Shown: in pieces, positions 51,643 to 61,066 of the stretch
Layout: each line of letters starts with the position of its first letter
How positions within the stretch are numbered: position 1 is the first letter of the stretch
From: an uncultured bacterium
Lineage (GTDB): Bacteria; Desulfobacterota_D; UBA1144
Length of the DNA: 64,000 nucleotides
Assembly: GCA_913050325.1 (NCBI GenBank)
Contig: CAJWZP010000001.1
Coordinates: forward strand, 65,611-129,610
Direction: 5' to 3'
Made by a program: the position numbers and the translations under genes
The notes under the pieces: model-generated
The model's database searches: none
Told to the model about the DNA's origin: nothing
What the model saw: only the letters and a program-made list of their open reading frames with translations

Positions 51643-51680
51643 TTAACCAATTTTAATTATAAAATTAAGGAGTAATTCTT

Positions 51681-52622
51681 ATGGAACTTCTAAATATTTA
51701 TGCTCTTATAGGATTTGCATTGGCATCTTATTCGGTTATTGCAAATGATAGTGTGCAAACTCTAGGTACTTTTATTGCATCCAATTCAGAAAAATTTAAG
51801 TGGTATTATCTAGCAGCTGCAGCTTCAATCATACTTTGTATAACACTTGTATATGGTTGGTATACCAATGTTGGTGATATTACTTATGGAAGATTAAACA
51901 AGATACCGTATATTGAACCACAATGGTATCATGCTGTAGCACCATTAATTTTATTAGTTTTAACGCGAGCTGGTATTCCTGTATCAACCTCATTTTTAGT
52001 TTTGTCCGCATTTGCTTCTACTTTTGTCCTAGAAAAGATGTTAGTAAAATCTGTAATGGGTTATGCATTAGCAGCAATCATAGCTTATGGAGCTTGGATT
52101 GGGATCTCAAAATTTATTAATGAAAAATTTGATGTGGTTAAAAATCCAAGAGCTTGGAGAGTTGGTCAGTGGTTAACAACAGGCTTCTTGTGGTTCATTT
52201 GGTTATCACATGACATGGCTAACATTGCAGTTTTTTTACCAAGGAAAGTTCCTATTGATGTGTTGATAATAGCTTGTGTACTACTATCATCTTTATTGTT
52301 TTATGTATTTTATGAAAAAGGCGGGAATATACAAAAGATTGTTTTAAGCAAAAGAGGGACTAGATTTATTCGAAGTGCCACAATTATTGATTTCTTTTAT
52401 GCATTTATCTTATTATATTTTAAACAATATAATGATATTCCAATGAGTACAACTTGGGTATTTGTAGGCTTATTGTGCGGTAGAGAACTAGCCATTGCGA
52501 CAGTAGTAGCCGATTATAAATTAGGATATGTTTTTCCAATCATAGGTAAAGACTTTTTAAAGATGATTTTTGGATTGATAGTATCTGTAGGAATTGTCGT
52601 ATCAATTCATTTTATATCATAA
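51681..52622 (+). CDS. Divergent PiT-like (inorganic phosphate transporter-like) membrane protein
   Basis: Duplicated motifs IANDSVQTLGTF / LSHDMANIAVF and GIPVSTSFLVL / DIPMSTTWVFV; strong RBS TAAGGAG. Confidence 0.65.
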   Translation: MELLNIYALIGFALASYSVIANDSVQTLGTFIASNSEKFKWYYLAAAASIILCITLVYGWYTNVGDITYGRLNKIPYIEPQWYHAVAPLILLVLTRAGIPVSTSFLVLSAFASTFVLEKMLVKSVMGYALAAIIAYGAWIGISKFINEKFDVVKNPRAWRVGQWLTTGFLWFIWLSHDMANIAVFLPRKVPIDVLIIACVLLSSLLFYVFYEKGGNIQKIVLSKRGTRFIRSATIIDFFYAFILLYFKQYNDIPMSTTWVFVGLLCGRELAIATVVADYKLGYVFPIIGKDFLKMIFGLIVSVGIVVSIHFIS

Positions 52623-52627
52623 ATATT

Positions 52628-53440
52628 TCATCTAAGATTTTTATTTGGTGATTTATCCGAAGCATTATAAATTTCTAATGCTTCGGGTAAAAAACTTTCA
52701 AGTTCTTTTATTCTATTTTCAGTAATTGGGTGTGTGCTTAGCCATTGAGGAGGTCTGTCCTTTCCTTTATTAACTTCTAACATTATTTTCCAGAAGCTTA
52801 TAGCTTCTCGTGGATCATAACCTGCTCTTGCCATATAGACCATACCCATAGTGTCTGCTTCATATTCTTGCTTTCTACTAAATGGTAAAATTGCTCCAAT
52901 AGTTACGGCCGGTATGTAAGCTTGAAAAACAGCGTACTGGACTGCCGGATCTTTATCATTCATTGCTATTTGAACAGCAACAGCACCAACCTGTGCTAAA
53001 ATACCAAGGCTTATTCTTTCACCACCATGTCTTGCTGTAGCATGTGCTATTTCGTGTCCCATAACAACTGCTACTTGTGCTTCATTTTCCATGATATCAA
53101 GTATTCCTTCATAAAATGCAATTTTACCCCCAGGTAAACACCAAGCATTAACTAAGGGAGATTCAATAACAGTGAATTGCCAATTATAATTTTTTTCAGT
53201 TTCAGGTGCGATTTTATTTCCAACTCTATTAACAATATCTACATATTTTTTGTTAGATGATATTTTTTCGTTGGATAGTACTTGGTTATATGCTGTTAAA
53301 CCTAATTGTACTTCTTGATATTCAGAAATAAGAATTAATTGATTTCTTCCAGTTATGGGAACTTGGGAACATGCTATTATTAAAAAGGTAAGTAAGACTA
53401 ATGAAAATTTTGATATTATTACATTAAATCTTTTTAACAT
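52628..53440 (-). CDS. M48 family metallopeptidase lipoprotein
   Basis: Lipobox LIIAC, VMGHEIAHATARHGGERIS zinc motif, KQEYEADTMGM. Confidence 0.94.
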   Translation of the reverse strand: MLKRFNVIISKFSLVLLTFLIIACSQVPITGRNQLILISEYQEVQLGLTAYNQVLSNEKISSNKKYVDIVNRVGNKIAPETEKNYNWQFTVIESPLVNAWCLPGGKIAFYEGILDIMENEAQVAVVMGHEIAHATARHGGERISLGILAQVGAVAVQIAMNDKDPAVQYAVFQAYIPAVTIGAILPFSRKQEYEADTMGMVYMARAGYDPREAISFWKIMLEVNKGKDRPPQWLSTHPITENRIKELESFLPEALEIYNASDKSPNKNLR

Positions 53441-53441
53441 A

Positions 53442-54617
53442 TTATTTGCTAAATAAATCTTTCATCCTTTTAATACCTTCATGAATATCGTCATCATGAA
53501 CTGCATATGTAACTCTTACAAAACCTTCACCTTGACTACCGAATGCTGTTCCTGCTACAACTGCAACACCAGCATCAACAACTAATTTATCAGTAAATTC
53601 TTGTGATGATAAACCAGTTCCAGTGATATCAGGGAAACAATAAAAAGATCCGGGAGGTGTAATACATTTTATTCCTGGTACTTCATTTAATCCTTTAACC
53701 ATTAAATCTCTTTTGTGTTGTAATAGTTCACGTTTTTCATATGTCCAATCTTGCGGTCCCGATACAGCTTCAAATGCAGCTCTTTGAATAAAAGCAGCAA
53801 CATTCGTAATTGAATCTTGAAGAAAAATAGATAATTTTGTAATAATTTCTTCATTTGCGACAGCAAATCCAATTCTCCAACCAGTCATGGCGTAAGTTTT
53901 AGACCATGTATCAATAACGATACATCTGTCTTTCATTTCAGGTATTGAAGAAATAGTTTTATGTTTTTTACCATCATAAATAACTTGGCTAAAAATTTCG
54001 TCAGTAATAACTAATAAATCAGGATGTTTTAAAACTAACTCAGCAATCTCTTCAGGATTTTCAACCAGTTGACCGTTAGGTCTTTGAGGAGTATTTATGA
54101 TTAATAATTTTGTTTTATCAGTAATCATTTCATCTAGTTTTTTTAAATCATATTGCCAGTCATCTTGATTTAAAGGAGTATGATCGATTTTTGCACCAGC
54201 ATATTTAGCCCAAACTTCATCTGGTGGATATCCTGGGTTAGGGAAAATTACATGATCACCGTCTTCTAGTAAAGTTAGAAGCGACATTGTTAAAGCATTT
54301 TTTGCACCAGCACAAACTATTACTTCTTCTGGTTTAGTTCCAGGTCTTCTTTCTTTCATAACTTCGTTTGCAATATAATCTCTAAGTTCTGGTAAACCAG
54401 GGCCTGGGTCATATCTAACGTAACCTGCATTTAATGCATCTACTGTAGCTTTTAATATATGTTCAGGTGTTTCAAAGTCAGGGCCTTGATAATCACCTTT
54501 TTCAAAATGAATAATCTTTTTTCCTGTTTCCTTCTCAAGTTTTTTAGCAACTCTCATACTTGCCCATTGTTTTGGTAGAGTGAAATGACTAGTCCTTTTA
54601 CTGAAATTATATCCCAT
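53442..54617 (-). CDS. Pyridoxal-phosphate-dependent aminotransferase class I/II
   Basis: VRYDPGPGLPELRDYIA, FPNPGYPPDE, INTPQRPNGQ, DTWSKTYAMTGWRIGF; start placed after GGAGG. Confidence 0.93.
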   Translation of the reverse strand: MGYNFSKRTSHFTLPKQWASMRVAKKLEKETGKKIIHFEKGDYQGPDFETPEHILKATVDALNAGYVRYDPGPGLPELRDYIANEVMKERRPGTKPEEVIVCAGAKNALTMSLLTLLEDGDHVIFPNPGYPPDEVWAKYAGAKIDHTPLNQDDWQYDLKKLDEMITDKTKLLIINTPQRPNGQLVENPEEIAELVLKHPDLLVITDEIFSQVIYDGKKHKTISSIPEMKDRCIVIDTWSKTYAMTGWRIGFAVANEEIITKLSIFLQDSITNVAAFIQRAAFEAVSGPQDWTYEKRELLQHKRDLMVKGLNEVPGIKCITPPGSFYCFPDITGTGLSSQEFTDKLVVDAGVAVVAGTAFGSQGEGFVRVTYAVHDDDIHEGIKRMKDLFSK

Positions 54618-54756
54618 TTGAAAAACCTCCAAGACATGAAAACCATATCCGTAATCTGATTGAAATAAAAATTATGAAATATATAATTTTTTTGTCAATT
54701 AGTTTAGTTATCATGTAATCAAGATTTTAAATTAAGTTTATTTAAGGAGAAATGTC

Positions 54757-55821
54757 TTGGATATAAAAGATTTAAAAAAAGTAGAGTCTATCGAAGTAAA
54801 AAAGGATAGGAAAGTGTCAGATTTATTAAAATTAATGGAAAATACTGGCTTTCAAGGCAAAAATCTGGCAAAAACCGTTTCAATATATGAAAAAATGATT
54901 AAAAATCCTGATATTACAATTATTTTTGGATATGCAGCCTCATTGTCAACAACTGGACAGTGGAAAATAATCAATTGGTTAATGGAAAATAATTATATTG
55001 ATATGCTAATTCCCACCGGTGCAAATATTTCTGAAGATATAGTGGAAGCTATGGGTGGTTCCTACATACAGTATAGTCACAATGCAAATGATCCTGAATT
55101 ATTCGAAAAAGGATATAACCGATATTATGATATATTGGGAGATGAATCTGAATATCTTGAGATGACCGAATTAATTTCTGAATTCATAATGACTTTAGAT
55201 GAAGAAAAAAATTATTCTTCAAGAGATTTTTTAAAAATTTTTGGTGAATGGTTGGATAAAAAAAACATCAATTCCATTGTTTCGGTTGCAGCAAAAAACA
55301 ATATACCTATTTTCTGCCCAGCATTTCCTGATAGTCCATATGGAGATGCCGCTCTTATAGCGAAATCAAAAAATTTTAATTTAAAAATTGATTCGATTAA
55401 AGATTACTCTGAATATATGTCGCTGGCAGAAAAAGTTAAAGATACAGGAGTTGTTTATATAGGTGGTGGTGTTCCAAAAGATTGGATACAACTTTTTTCT
55501 GTTACTGCAGACTTGCTCTATAAAGACAGAAAAGTGCCAAACAGAGAAAAAGGTAAATTTAGAGAAAGACTTGGGGAAGATGAAACTTATTACCCACATA
55601 AGTATGCTATACAGATAACTACTGATTCACCTCAATGGGGAAGCTTATCAGGATGTACTTTTGAAGAAGCTGTTTCATGGGGTAAAGAAGACCCAAATGG
55701 TGATCTTGTTCAGTGCTATTGTGATGCAACAATTGCTTTGCCAATCTTTAGTCATGCATTATCTGAAAGGTTAGCTGATTTTAAAAGAGACAAGAAAAAT
55801 TTAAACAAATTTTTTAAGTAA
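54757..55821 (+). CDS. Deoxyhypusine synthase-like protein
   Basis: AASLSTTGQWKIINWLMENNYIDMLIPTGANISEDIVEAMG, PIFCPAFPDSPYG, YIGGGVPKDW, GCTFEEAVSWGK; TTG start after AAGGAG. Confidence 0.88.
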   Translation: MDIKDLKKVESIEVKKDRKVSDLLKLMENTGFQGKNLAKTVSIYEKMIKNPDITIIFGYAASLSTTGQWKIINWLMENNYIDMLIPTGANISEDIVEAMGGSYIQYSHNANDPELFEKGYNRYYDILGDESEYLEMTELISEFIMTLDEEKNYSSRDFLKIFGEWLDKKNINSIVSVAAKNNIPIFCPAFPDSPYGDAALIAKSKNFNLKIDSIKDYSEYMSLAEKVKDTGVVYIGGGVPKDWIQLFSVTADLLYKDRKVPNREKGKFRERLGEDETYYPHKYAIQITTDSPQWGSLSGCTFEEAVSWGKEDPNGDLVQCYCDATIALPIFSHALSERLADFKRDKKNLNKFFK

Positions 55822-56436
55822 TGATTTAAAGTCTAAAATTTTTGATTTTATATTATCGCTCCCAAAAACTCCATTGATCACGGCAACACCCTTAACTCCT
55901 GTATTCATAATTTCTTCAACATTAGAAGTTTCAATTCCTCCAATAGCAAAAATTGGGAAATTTGGGTCTAAATTAACTATTTCTTTCATTGTTTCTAAAT
56001 TCGTAAACTTTCTTTTTGGCTTTGTCTTTGTTTTATAAGGTGTACCAATTGCAATATAATTGGCTTTTTTTTCTATAAATTCTTTTGCTCTATCAATATC
56101 CCCATAACATGAGACTCCAATAATTTTATTATTTCCCAACAAACTTCTACATTCATCAAAACTCATATCAGTTATTCCGATATGTAAACCGTCTGCATCT
56201 ACATCTTCAACTAATTGTGGATAGTCATTAATAACAAAAATTGTATTATGTTTTCTTGTAATTTTTCTTAATTCTTTAGCCTTATCTAAAATTTCTGAGT
56301 AGTCACAATCTTTAATTCTAAATTGGAGAATAGAGGGTTGCAGCGAACATGCTAAATCAACTATATCAAAATATTTATCTTGATTTATAAGTTTTTCATC
56401 TGTTATTAAATATAAACCTTTAAAATCATTAATCAT
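55801..56436 (-). CDS. thiE: Thiamine phosphate synthase family protein
   Basis: LYLITDEKL, FVINDYPQLVEDVDADGLHIGITDMS, YIAIGTPYKTKTK, IFAIGGIE. Confidence 0.88.
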   Translation of the reverse strand: MINDFKGLYLITDEKLINQDKYFDIVDLACSLQPSILQFRIKDCDYSEILDKAKELRKITRKHNTIFVINDYPQLVEDVDADGLHIGITDMSFDECRSLLGNNKIIGVSCYGDIDRAKEFIEKKANYIAIGTPYKTKTKPKRKFTNLETMKEIVNLDPNFPIFAIGGIETSNVEEIMNTGVKGVAVINGVFGSDNIKSKILDFKSLLKKFV

Positions 56437-57762
56437 TTAAAGTTCACTTTCCAAAACTTTCATTACCTTATCGAAAGAATTATCAACCTCAATTGGTAAA
56501 TTTGAAAAAGTGTTTGAAATACCTTTCAAATTTTCCATATGATAATTAATTTTAGAATCTACAAATTTTAATCCATGAGCTGTAGAAATAATTACTACTT
56601 TTTCATCAGATTTTATAATATTTTTTTTGACTAATTTTTCGAAGGCAGAAATTGCAACTCCTGTATGTGGGCAATTAAAAGTTCCAGTCAAATCAACTTT
56701 TGCAGTTGATGATGCTAGCTCATCTTCTGAAGACTGCTCAACTATACCATCAAAAGTTTTTAAGATTTTAATTGCTTTTTCAATACTAACTGGATCTCCA
56801 ATTTGAATCGCATTTGCTAAGGTTGTTTTAGCTACAACAGGTTCAAAAGAATTAAAATCTTTTAAAAAACTTAAATATAATGGATTAGCATTTTCTGCTT
56901 GAGCACAAACAAGCCTAGGGAGTTTATTAATTAAACCAATTTCTTTCAACATTAAGAAACCTTTTCCAAGAGCAGAAATATTACCTAGATTCCCACCTGG
57001 AATTATAATCCAGTCAGGAATTTCCCAATTGAACTGTTGACAAAGTTCAATGCTTATAGTTTTTTGTCCTTCTATTCTTAAAGAGTTAATAGAATTTGCT
57101 AAATATATATTATTTTTTTTACAAACCTCTTGGACAATTTTCATACAACCATCAAAATCTGAATCAATTGATAAAACAGTTGCTCCATTTGCTAAAGGTT
57201 GAACCAGCTGAGCTACAGAAACTTTATTCTTGGGTAAAAAAACTATTGATTTAAGTCCAGCAGCAGCACAATATGCACTCAATGCAGCTGAGGTATCACC
57301 AGTTGATGCACAAGCTACAGCTTTTATATCTTTACCATTATCTATTAATTGTTTTACGCATGAAACAAGAACTGTCATACCTAAATCCTTAAATGAACCA
57401 GTATGGCTATTACCACACATTTTTATCCATAGATCTTCAACACCAATCTGTTTACCATAACGCTCAGCCCAAAATAAATTCGTTCCTCCTTCATACATTG
57501 AAACAATATTTTTGTCCTCAATAAAAGGAACAACCCATTCTTTTTTGCCCCATACTCCACTTCCATAAGGCCAGCTTTGTTTCCTATATCTTGAATCAAA
57601 TTTATCTTTCCAATATTCAGGTGAATAAGATTTAAGTGCATCAATATCATGAACCACTTCAAGTAAATTTCCTGTTTCAGGGCATCTGTATAAAATTTCT
57701 TCTATCGGATATTTTTTATTTTCATCATTAATATTTTGATACCAGCAACTAAAATTATCCAA
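56437..57762 (-). CDS. thrC: Threonine synthase
   Basis: [50 protein letters not shown]. Confidence 0.95.
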   Translation of the reverse strand: MDNFSCWYQNINDENKKYPIEEILYRCPETGNLLEVVHDIDALKSYSPEYWKDKFDSRYRKQSWPYGSGVWGKKEWVVPFIEDKNIVSMYEGGTNLFWAERYGKQIGVEDLWIKMCGNSHTGSFKDLGMTVLVSCVKQLIDNGKDIKAVACASTGDTSAALSAYCAAAGLKSIVFLPKNKVSVAQLVQPLANGATVLSIDSDFDGCMKIVQEVCKKNNIYLANSINSLRIEGQKTISIELCQQFNWEIPDWIIIPGGNLGNISALGKGFLMLKEIGLINKLPRLVCAQAENANPLYLSFLKDFNSFEPVVAKTTLANAIQIGDPVSIEKAIKILKTFDGIVEQSSEDELASSTAKVDLTGTFNCPHTGVAISAFEKLVKKNIIKSDEKVVIISTAHGLKFVDSKINYHMENLKGISNTFSNLPIEVDNSFDKVMKVLESEL

Positions 57763-58600
57763 TTCTTAACTCCTTGGACATTATTTCATAAGGAGGGTTT
57801 ACATTTTCCCAGATTGCAAAACTTTCAGCCCCTTGATAAGCTAGCATATCTAAACCATTAATTATTTTAGCACCTTTAATTTCAGCATCTTTTAATAATC
57901 TAGTTTTTGAAGGTGTATATATCAAATCATAGATAAATTGATTGCTATTAAAAAAATCAGAATTAATTAATTCTGGGTCTTCCTCTTTCATTCCCACGGG
58001 GGTGCAATTTACAATCAAATCTGAATTTTCAGCAATTTTATCAACTTCCTTGTTATCAATAATATTTATTTTTACATCGAAATTAAATTGTTGAAGATGC
58101 CTCTTAAGTTCATCTGCTTTTTCTTTATCGATATCAAATATATCAATTTGACTAATTCGGTTTGATGACAATTTAGAACAGATTGCTTTTGATGCACCAC
58201 CTGCACCCATAATTAGAGATTTTTTATTTTCTGGATTAAATTTATTATCAACAAAAAGAGATCTGCTAAATCCCAAGCCATCTGTATTATGACCAATTAA
58301 TTTATTATTTTTTGAATATAGTGTGTTAACAGAGCCAATTAATTTTGCTTCATCTGTAAGTTCATCAACATATTTCATCACTTCTTCTTTATATGGAATT
58401 GTCACATTTGAGCCTTTAATAACTGATGATTTTATTAAAGAACAAATATTTTCTACCTCATCCTTTGAGGGTGCTATAGGTATATAACAGGCGTTTATTT
58501 TCAATTCCCTAAAAGCAGCATTATGCATATTAGGAGATTTACTATGTGCTATTGGGTTTCCAATAACGGAATAAACTTTAGTATTTCCTGAAATGGTCAT
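57755..58600 (-). CDS. aroE: Shikimate dehydrogenase
   Basis: [65 protein letters not shown]. Confidence 0.96.
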   Translation of the reverse strand: MTISGNTKVYSVIGNPIAHSKSPNMHNAAFRELKINACYIPIAPSKDEVENICSLIKSSVIKGSNVTIPYKEEVMKYVDELTDEAKLIGSVNTLYSKNNKLIGHNTDGLGFSRSLFVDNKFNPENKKSLIMGAGGASKAICSKLSSNRISQIDIFDIDKEKADELKRHLQQFNFDVKINIIDNKEVDKIAENSDLIVNCTPVGMKEEDPELINSDFFNSNQFIYDLIYTPSKTRLLKDAEIKGAKIINGLDMLAYQGAESFAIWENVNPPYEIMSKELRIG

Positions 58601-59481
58601 TTATTTACCTCAAAAAAATTTTTAGCATATTTAACGTCTTGGCTTATATTCTCTATAAGTTTTTCAATAGTTTCAAACTTTTTTTCATCTCTAATACGTT
58701 TTAAGAAGTCGATAATAATCTCTTCTCCATAGACATCTTCATTAAAATTAAATATATGTGATTCAATTTGCAATGAACTTTTTCCAAACGTTGGTCTGAC
58801 ACCTATATTTGTAATACTCTCATGATATACATTTTTTATTTTTACTCTCGTGACATATACGCCACCTTTTGGTAGATAATTCCATGAAGTTTTTAGATTT
58901 GTTGTAGGATATCCAATCTCTCTACCTCTTTGTTCTCCTTTCACTACAGTTCCAAATAAATGGTATTTTCTTCCCATCAATAAGTTTACTTTTTCTACAT
59001 CACCAGATTTAAGATAATTCTTTATTAGGGATGAACTAACAGATTCATCATCTTTCTCAATTATGTCTTCATTATGAATTACAACTTTATCATTTAGAAA
59101 ACTTTTTAAGAGATCAGGATTTCCTTTAGCTTTGGCACCAAATCGAAAATTATTTCCAACTATTATATCTGAAGGATTATGTAAATTTATAATTTTATCC
59201 ATAATAAACTTTTCTGGAGAAAATTCTGATATATCTTTATCAAATTTAATCTCATCAACTATATCAATACCATATTCAAACATTAGTTTTTTTTTCTCTG
59301 AATAAGGAAGAATGAGATCAATCTTTTCATTCAATAATACTTCTCGAGGATGTGGATTAAATGTTACTCCAACAACTTTGGCATTTTTTTCGTATGCAAT
59401 TTTTTTTGCTTTAGAAATTAATTTCTGATGGCCAATATGTAATCCATCGAAATTACCAATCAATACTATCCTTTTTTCCAT
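58597..59481 (-). CDS. ribF: Riboflavin kinase / FAD synthetase
   Basis: IGNFDGLHIGHQKLI, VGNNFRFGAKAKG, GREIGYPTTNL, GVYVTRVKI, NIGVRPTFG. Confidence 0.96.
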   Translation of the reverse strand: MEKRIVLIGNFDGLHIGHQKLISKAKKIAYEKNAKVVGVTFNPHPREVLLNEKIDLILPYSEKKKLMFEYGIDIVDEIKFDKDISEFSPEKFIMDKIINLHNPSDIIVGNNFRFGAKAKGNPDLLKSFLNDKVVIHNEDIIEKDDESVSSSLIKNYLKSGDVEKVNLLMGRKYHLFGTVVKGEQRGREIGYPTTNLKTSWNYLPKGGVYVTRVKIKNVYHESITNIGVRPTFGKSSLQIESHIFNFNEDVYGEEIIIDFLKRIRDEKKFETIEKLIENISQDVKYAKNFFEVNK

Positions 59482-59512
59482 GATATATTAAAAAATTTTA
59501 ACATAAAAAAGT

Positions 59513-61066
59513 TTAATATTTTCTCCAGAATGATGGAAGTAGTAAAGCTATCATGGTAAATATCTCAAGCCTGCCGAGTAACATTAAAAAGGTTAATAGA
59601 ACTTTGGAGCTAGATGAAAAGAAATTATAACTTGAATGAGGATTAATACCTTCAAAACCTGGTCCTAAATTAGATATTGATGATAGAACAGCCGATGCTG
59701 CGGTTGTTATTGATACATTAGGTTCTAATAAGCTTAGTAATATTATTGAAAATATTGTTAATGCTAAAAAAAGAAAGAGAAATGACATAACACCTGATAC
59801 AACCTCATCATCTAATGATTTATTATTTATTTTCACTGTATAAATTACATTTGGACTAATTCTTCTTCTAATTTCTAAGTAAATGCTTTTAAGTATAATT
59901 ACCAATCTAATTATTTTAATACCTCCCGTAGTAGAACCAGAGGAGCCTCCAATTATTAAAATAATAAGAAGTAAAATTTTCGCATCTCCAGGCCATTGAT
60001 TAAAATTATAAGATGTAAATCCAGTTCCAGTAGAGATAGAAACTGCCTGAAATGCTCCATATCTTAGTGTCTCTGTTAATGAATCAAAAATATTATTATT
60101 ATTTAAAATTAATACTAATAAACAAATTAAAAGAATATTTATTAAGACAAAAGCTTTGAATTCAGTATTTTCATAAATTTTATTAAAGTTTGCACTTATT
60201 AAATAATAAAACATTGCAAAACTAATACCCGACAAAAACATAAAAATTAAAATAATCATTTCAACTTTAAAGTTATCCATTCCCTCAACATTTAGTTCAT
60301 AACTAGAAAAACCACCTGATGAAACTGTACTGAAAGAATGAACTATTGAATCAAAAGAACTTAAATTACCAATAAAATATAGGACAAAAAAAAGTAATAA
60401 TGTAATTCCTAAATAAATAAATAATAGAGTTAAACCGGTTTGATAAAGTTTAGGTGTAATCCTTTCCTTTTGAGGTCCAGTTCCTTCTTGGTCAGAAGCT
60501 AATTGCATTATCCCAACCGATATTTTCGGAAAAATTATTAACACTAATAAAATAATTCCAATACCACCTAACCATTGGGACAATGATCTCCAAAAAATTA
60601 TCATATAGTGCTGGTCTATATTAGGAAAATTAGAAAAAACTGAGGCTCCTGTTGTTGTTATTCCAGAAACTGATTCAAAAAAAGAATTTATGAATATATT
60701 ATTTTTAAAAAGTGGTTCTACTTCAGAAAAGAAATTAGGAATCAAAGATGAAGAAAAATAGTATGGTAAAGCACCAAAGAATCCTGCGAATATCCAAATT
60801 AATGAAGCAATCAAAAAGCCATCTTTCCTACCCAAACTGTCATTAAAATTCAATTTTTTTTGTGAGTAATTAGTAATTATTAGACTGAAAATGAGAGCAA
60901 TTATTGAAGAATAAATAAATGGTAATGACTTTATTAAAAAATCATTACTTAAAAAAGATTTAAGACTATAATTCGTAAAAAAAATAGATGCTAATGGGAG
61001 TAATAAAAAGAACGAAAAATATCTTACAAAAACACCACTAATATATAAAGATTTTGAAATATTCAT
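59513..61066 (-). CDS. trkH: Potassium uptake protein, TrkH family
   Basis: SVSGITTTGASVFSNF, WLGGIGIILLVLIIFP, STVSSGGFS, SISTGTGFTSYNF, GGSSGSTTGGIKIIR. Confidence 0.96.
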   Translation of the reverse strand: MNISKSLYISGVFVRYFSFFLLLPLASIFFTNYSLKSFLSNDFLIKSLPFIYSSIIALIFSLIITNYSQKKLNFNDSLGRKDGFLIASLIWIFAGFFGALPYYFSSSLIPNFFSEVEPLFKNNIFINSFFESVSGITTTGASVFSNFPNIDQHYMIIFWRSLSQWLGGIGIILLVLIIFPKISVGIMQLASDQEGTGPQKERITPKLYQTGLTLLFIYLGITLLLFFVLYFIGNLSSFDSIVHSFSTVSSGGFSSYELNVEGMDNFKVEMIILIFMFLSGISFAMFYYLISANFNKIYENTEFKAFVLINILLICLLVLILNNNNIFDSLTETLRYGAFQAVSISTGTGFTSYNFNQWPGDAKILLLIILIIGGSSGSTTGGIKIIRLVIILKSIYLEIRRRISPNVIYTVKINNKSLDDEVVSGVMSFLFLFLALTIFSIILLSLLEPNVSITTAASAVLSSISNLGPGFEGINPHSSYNFFSSSSKVLLTFLMLLGRLEIFTMIALLLPSFWRKY

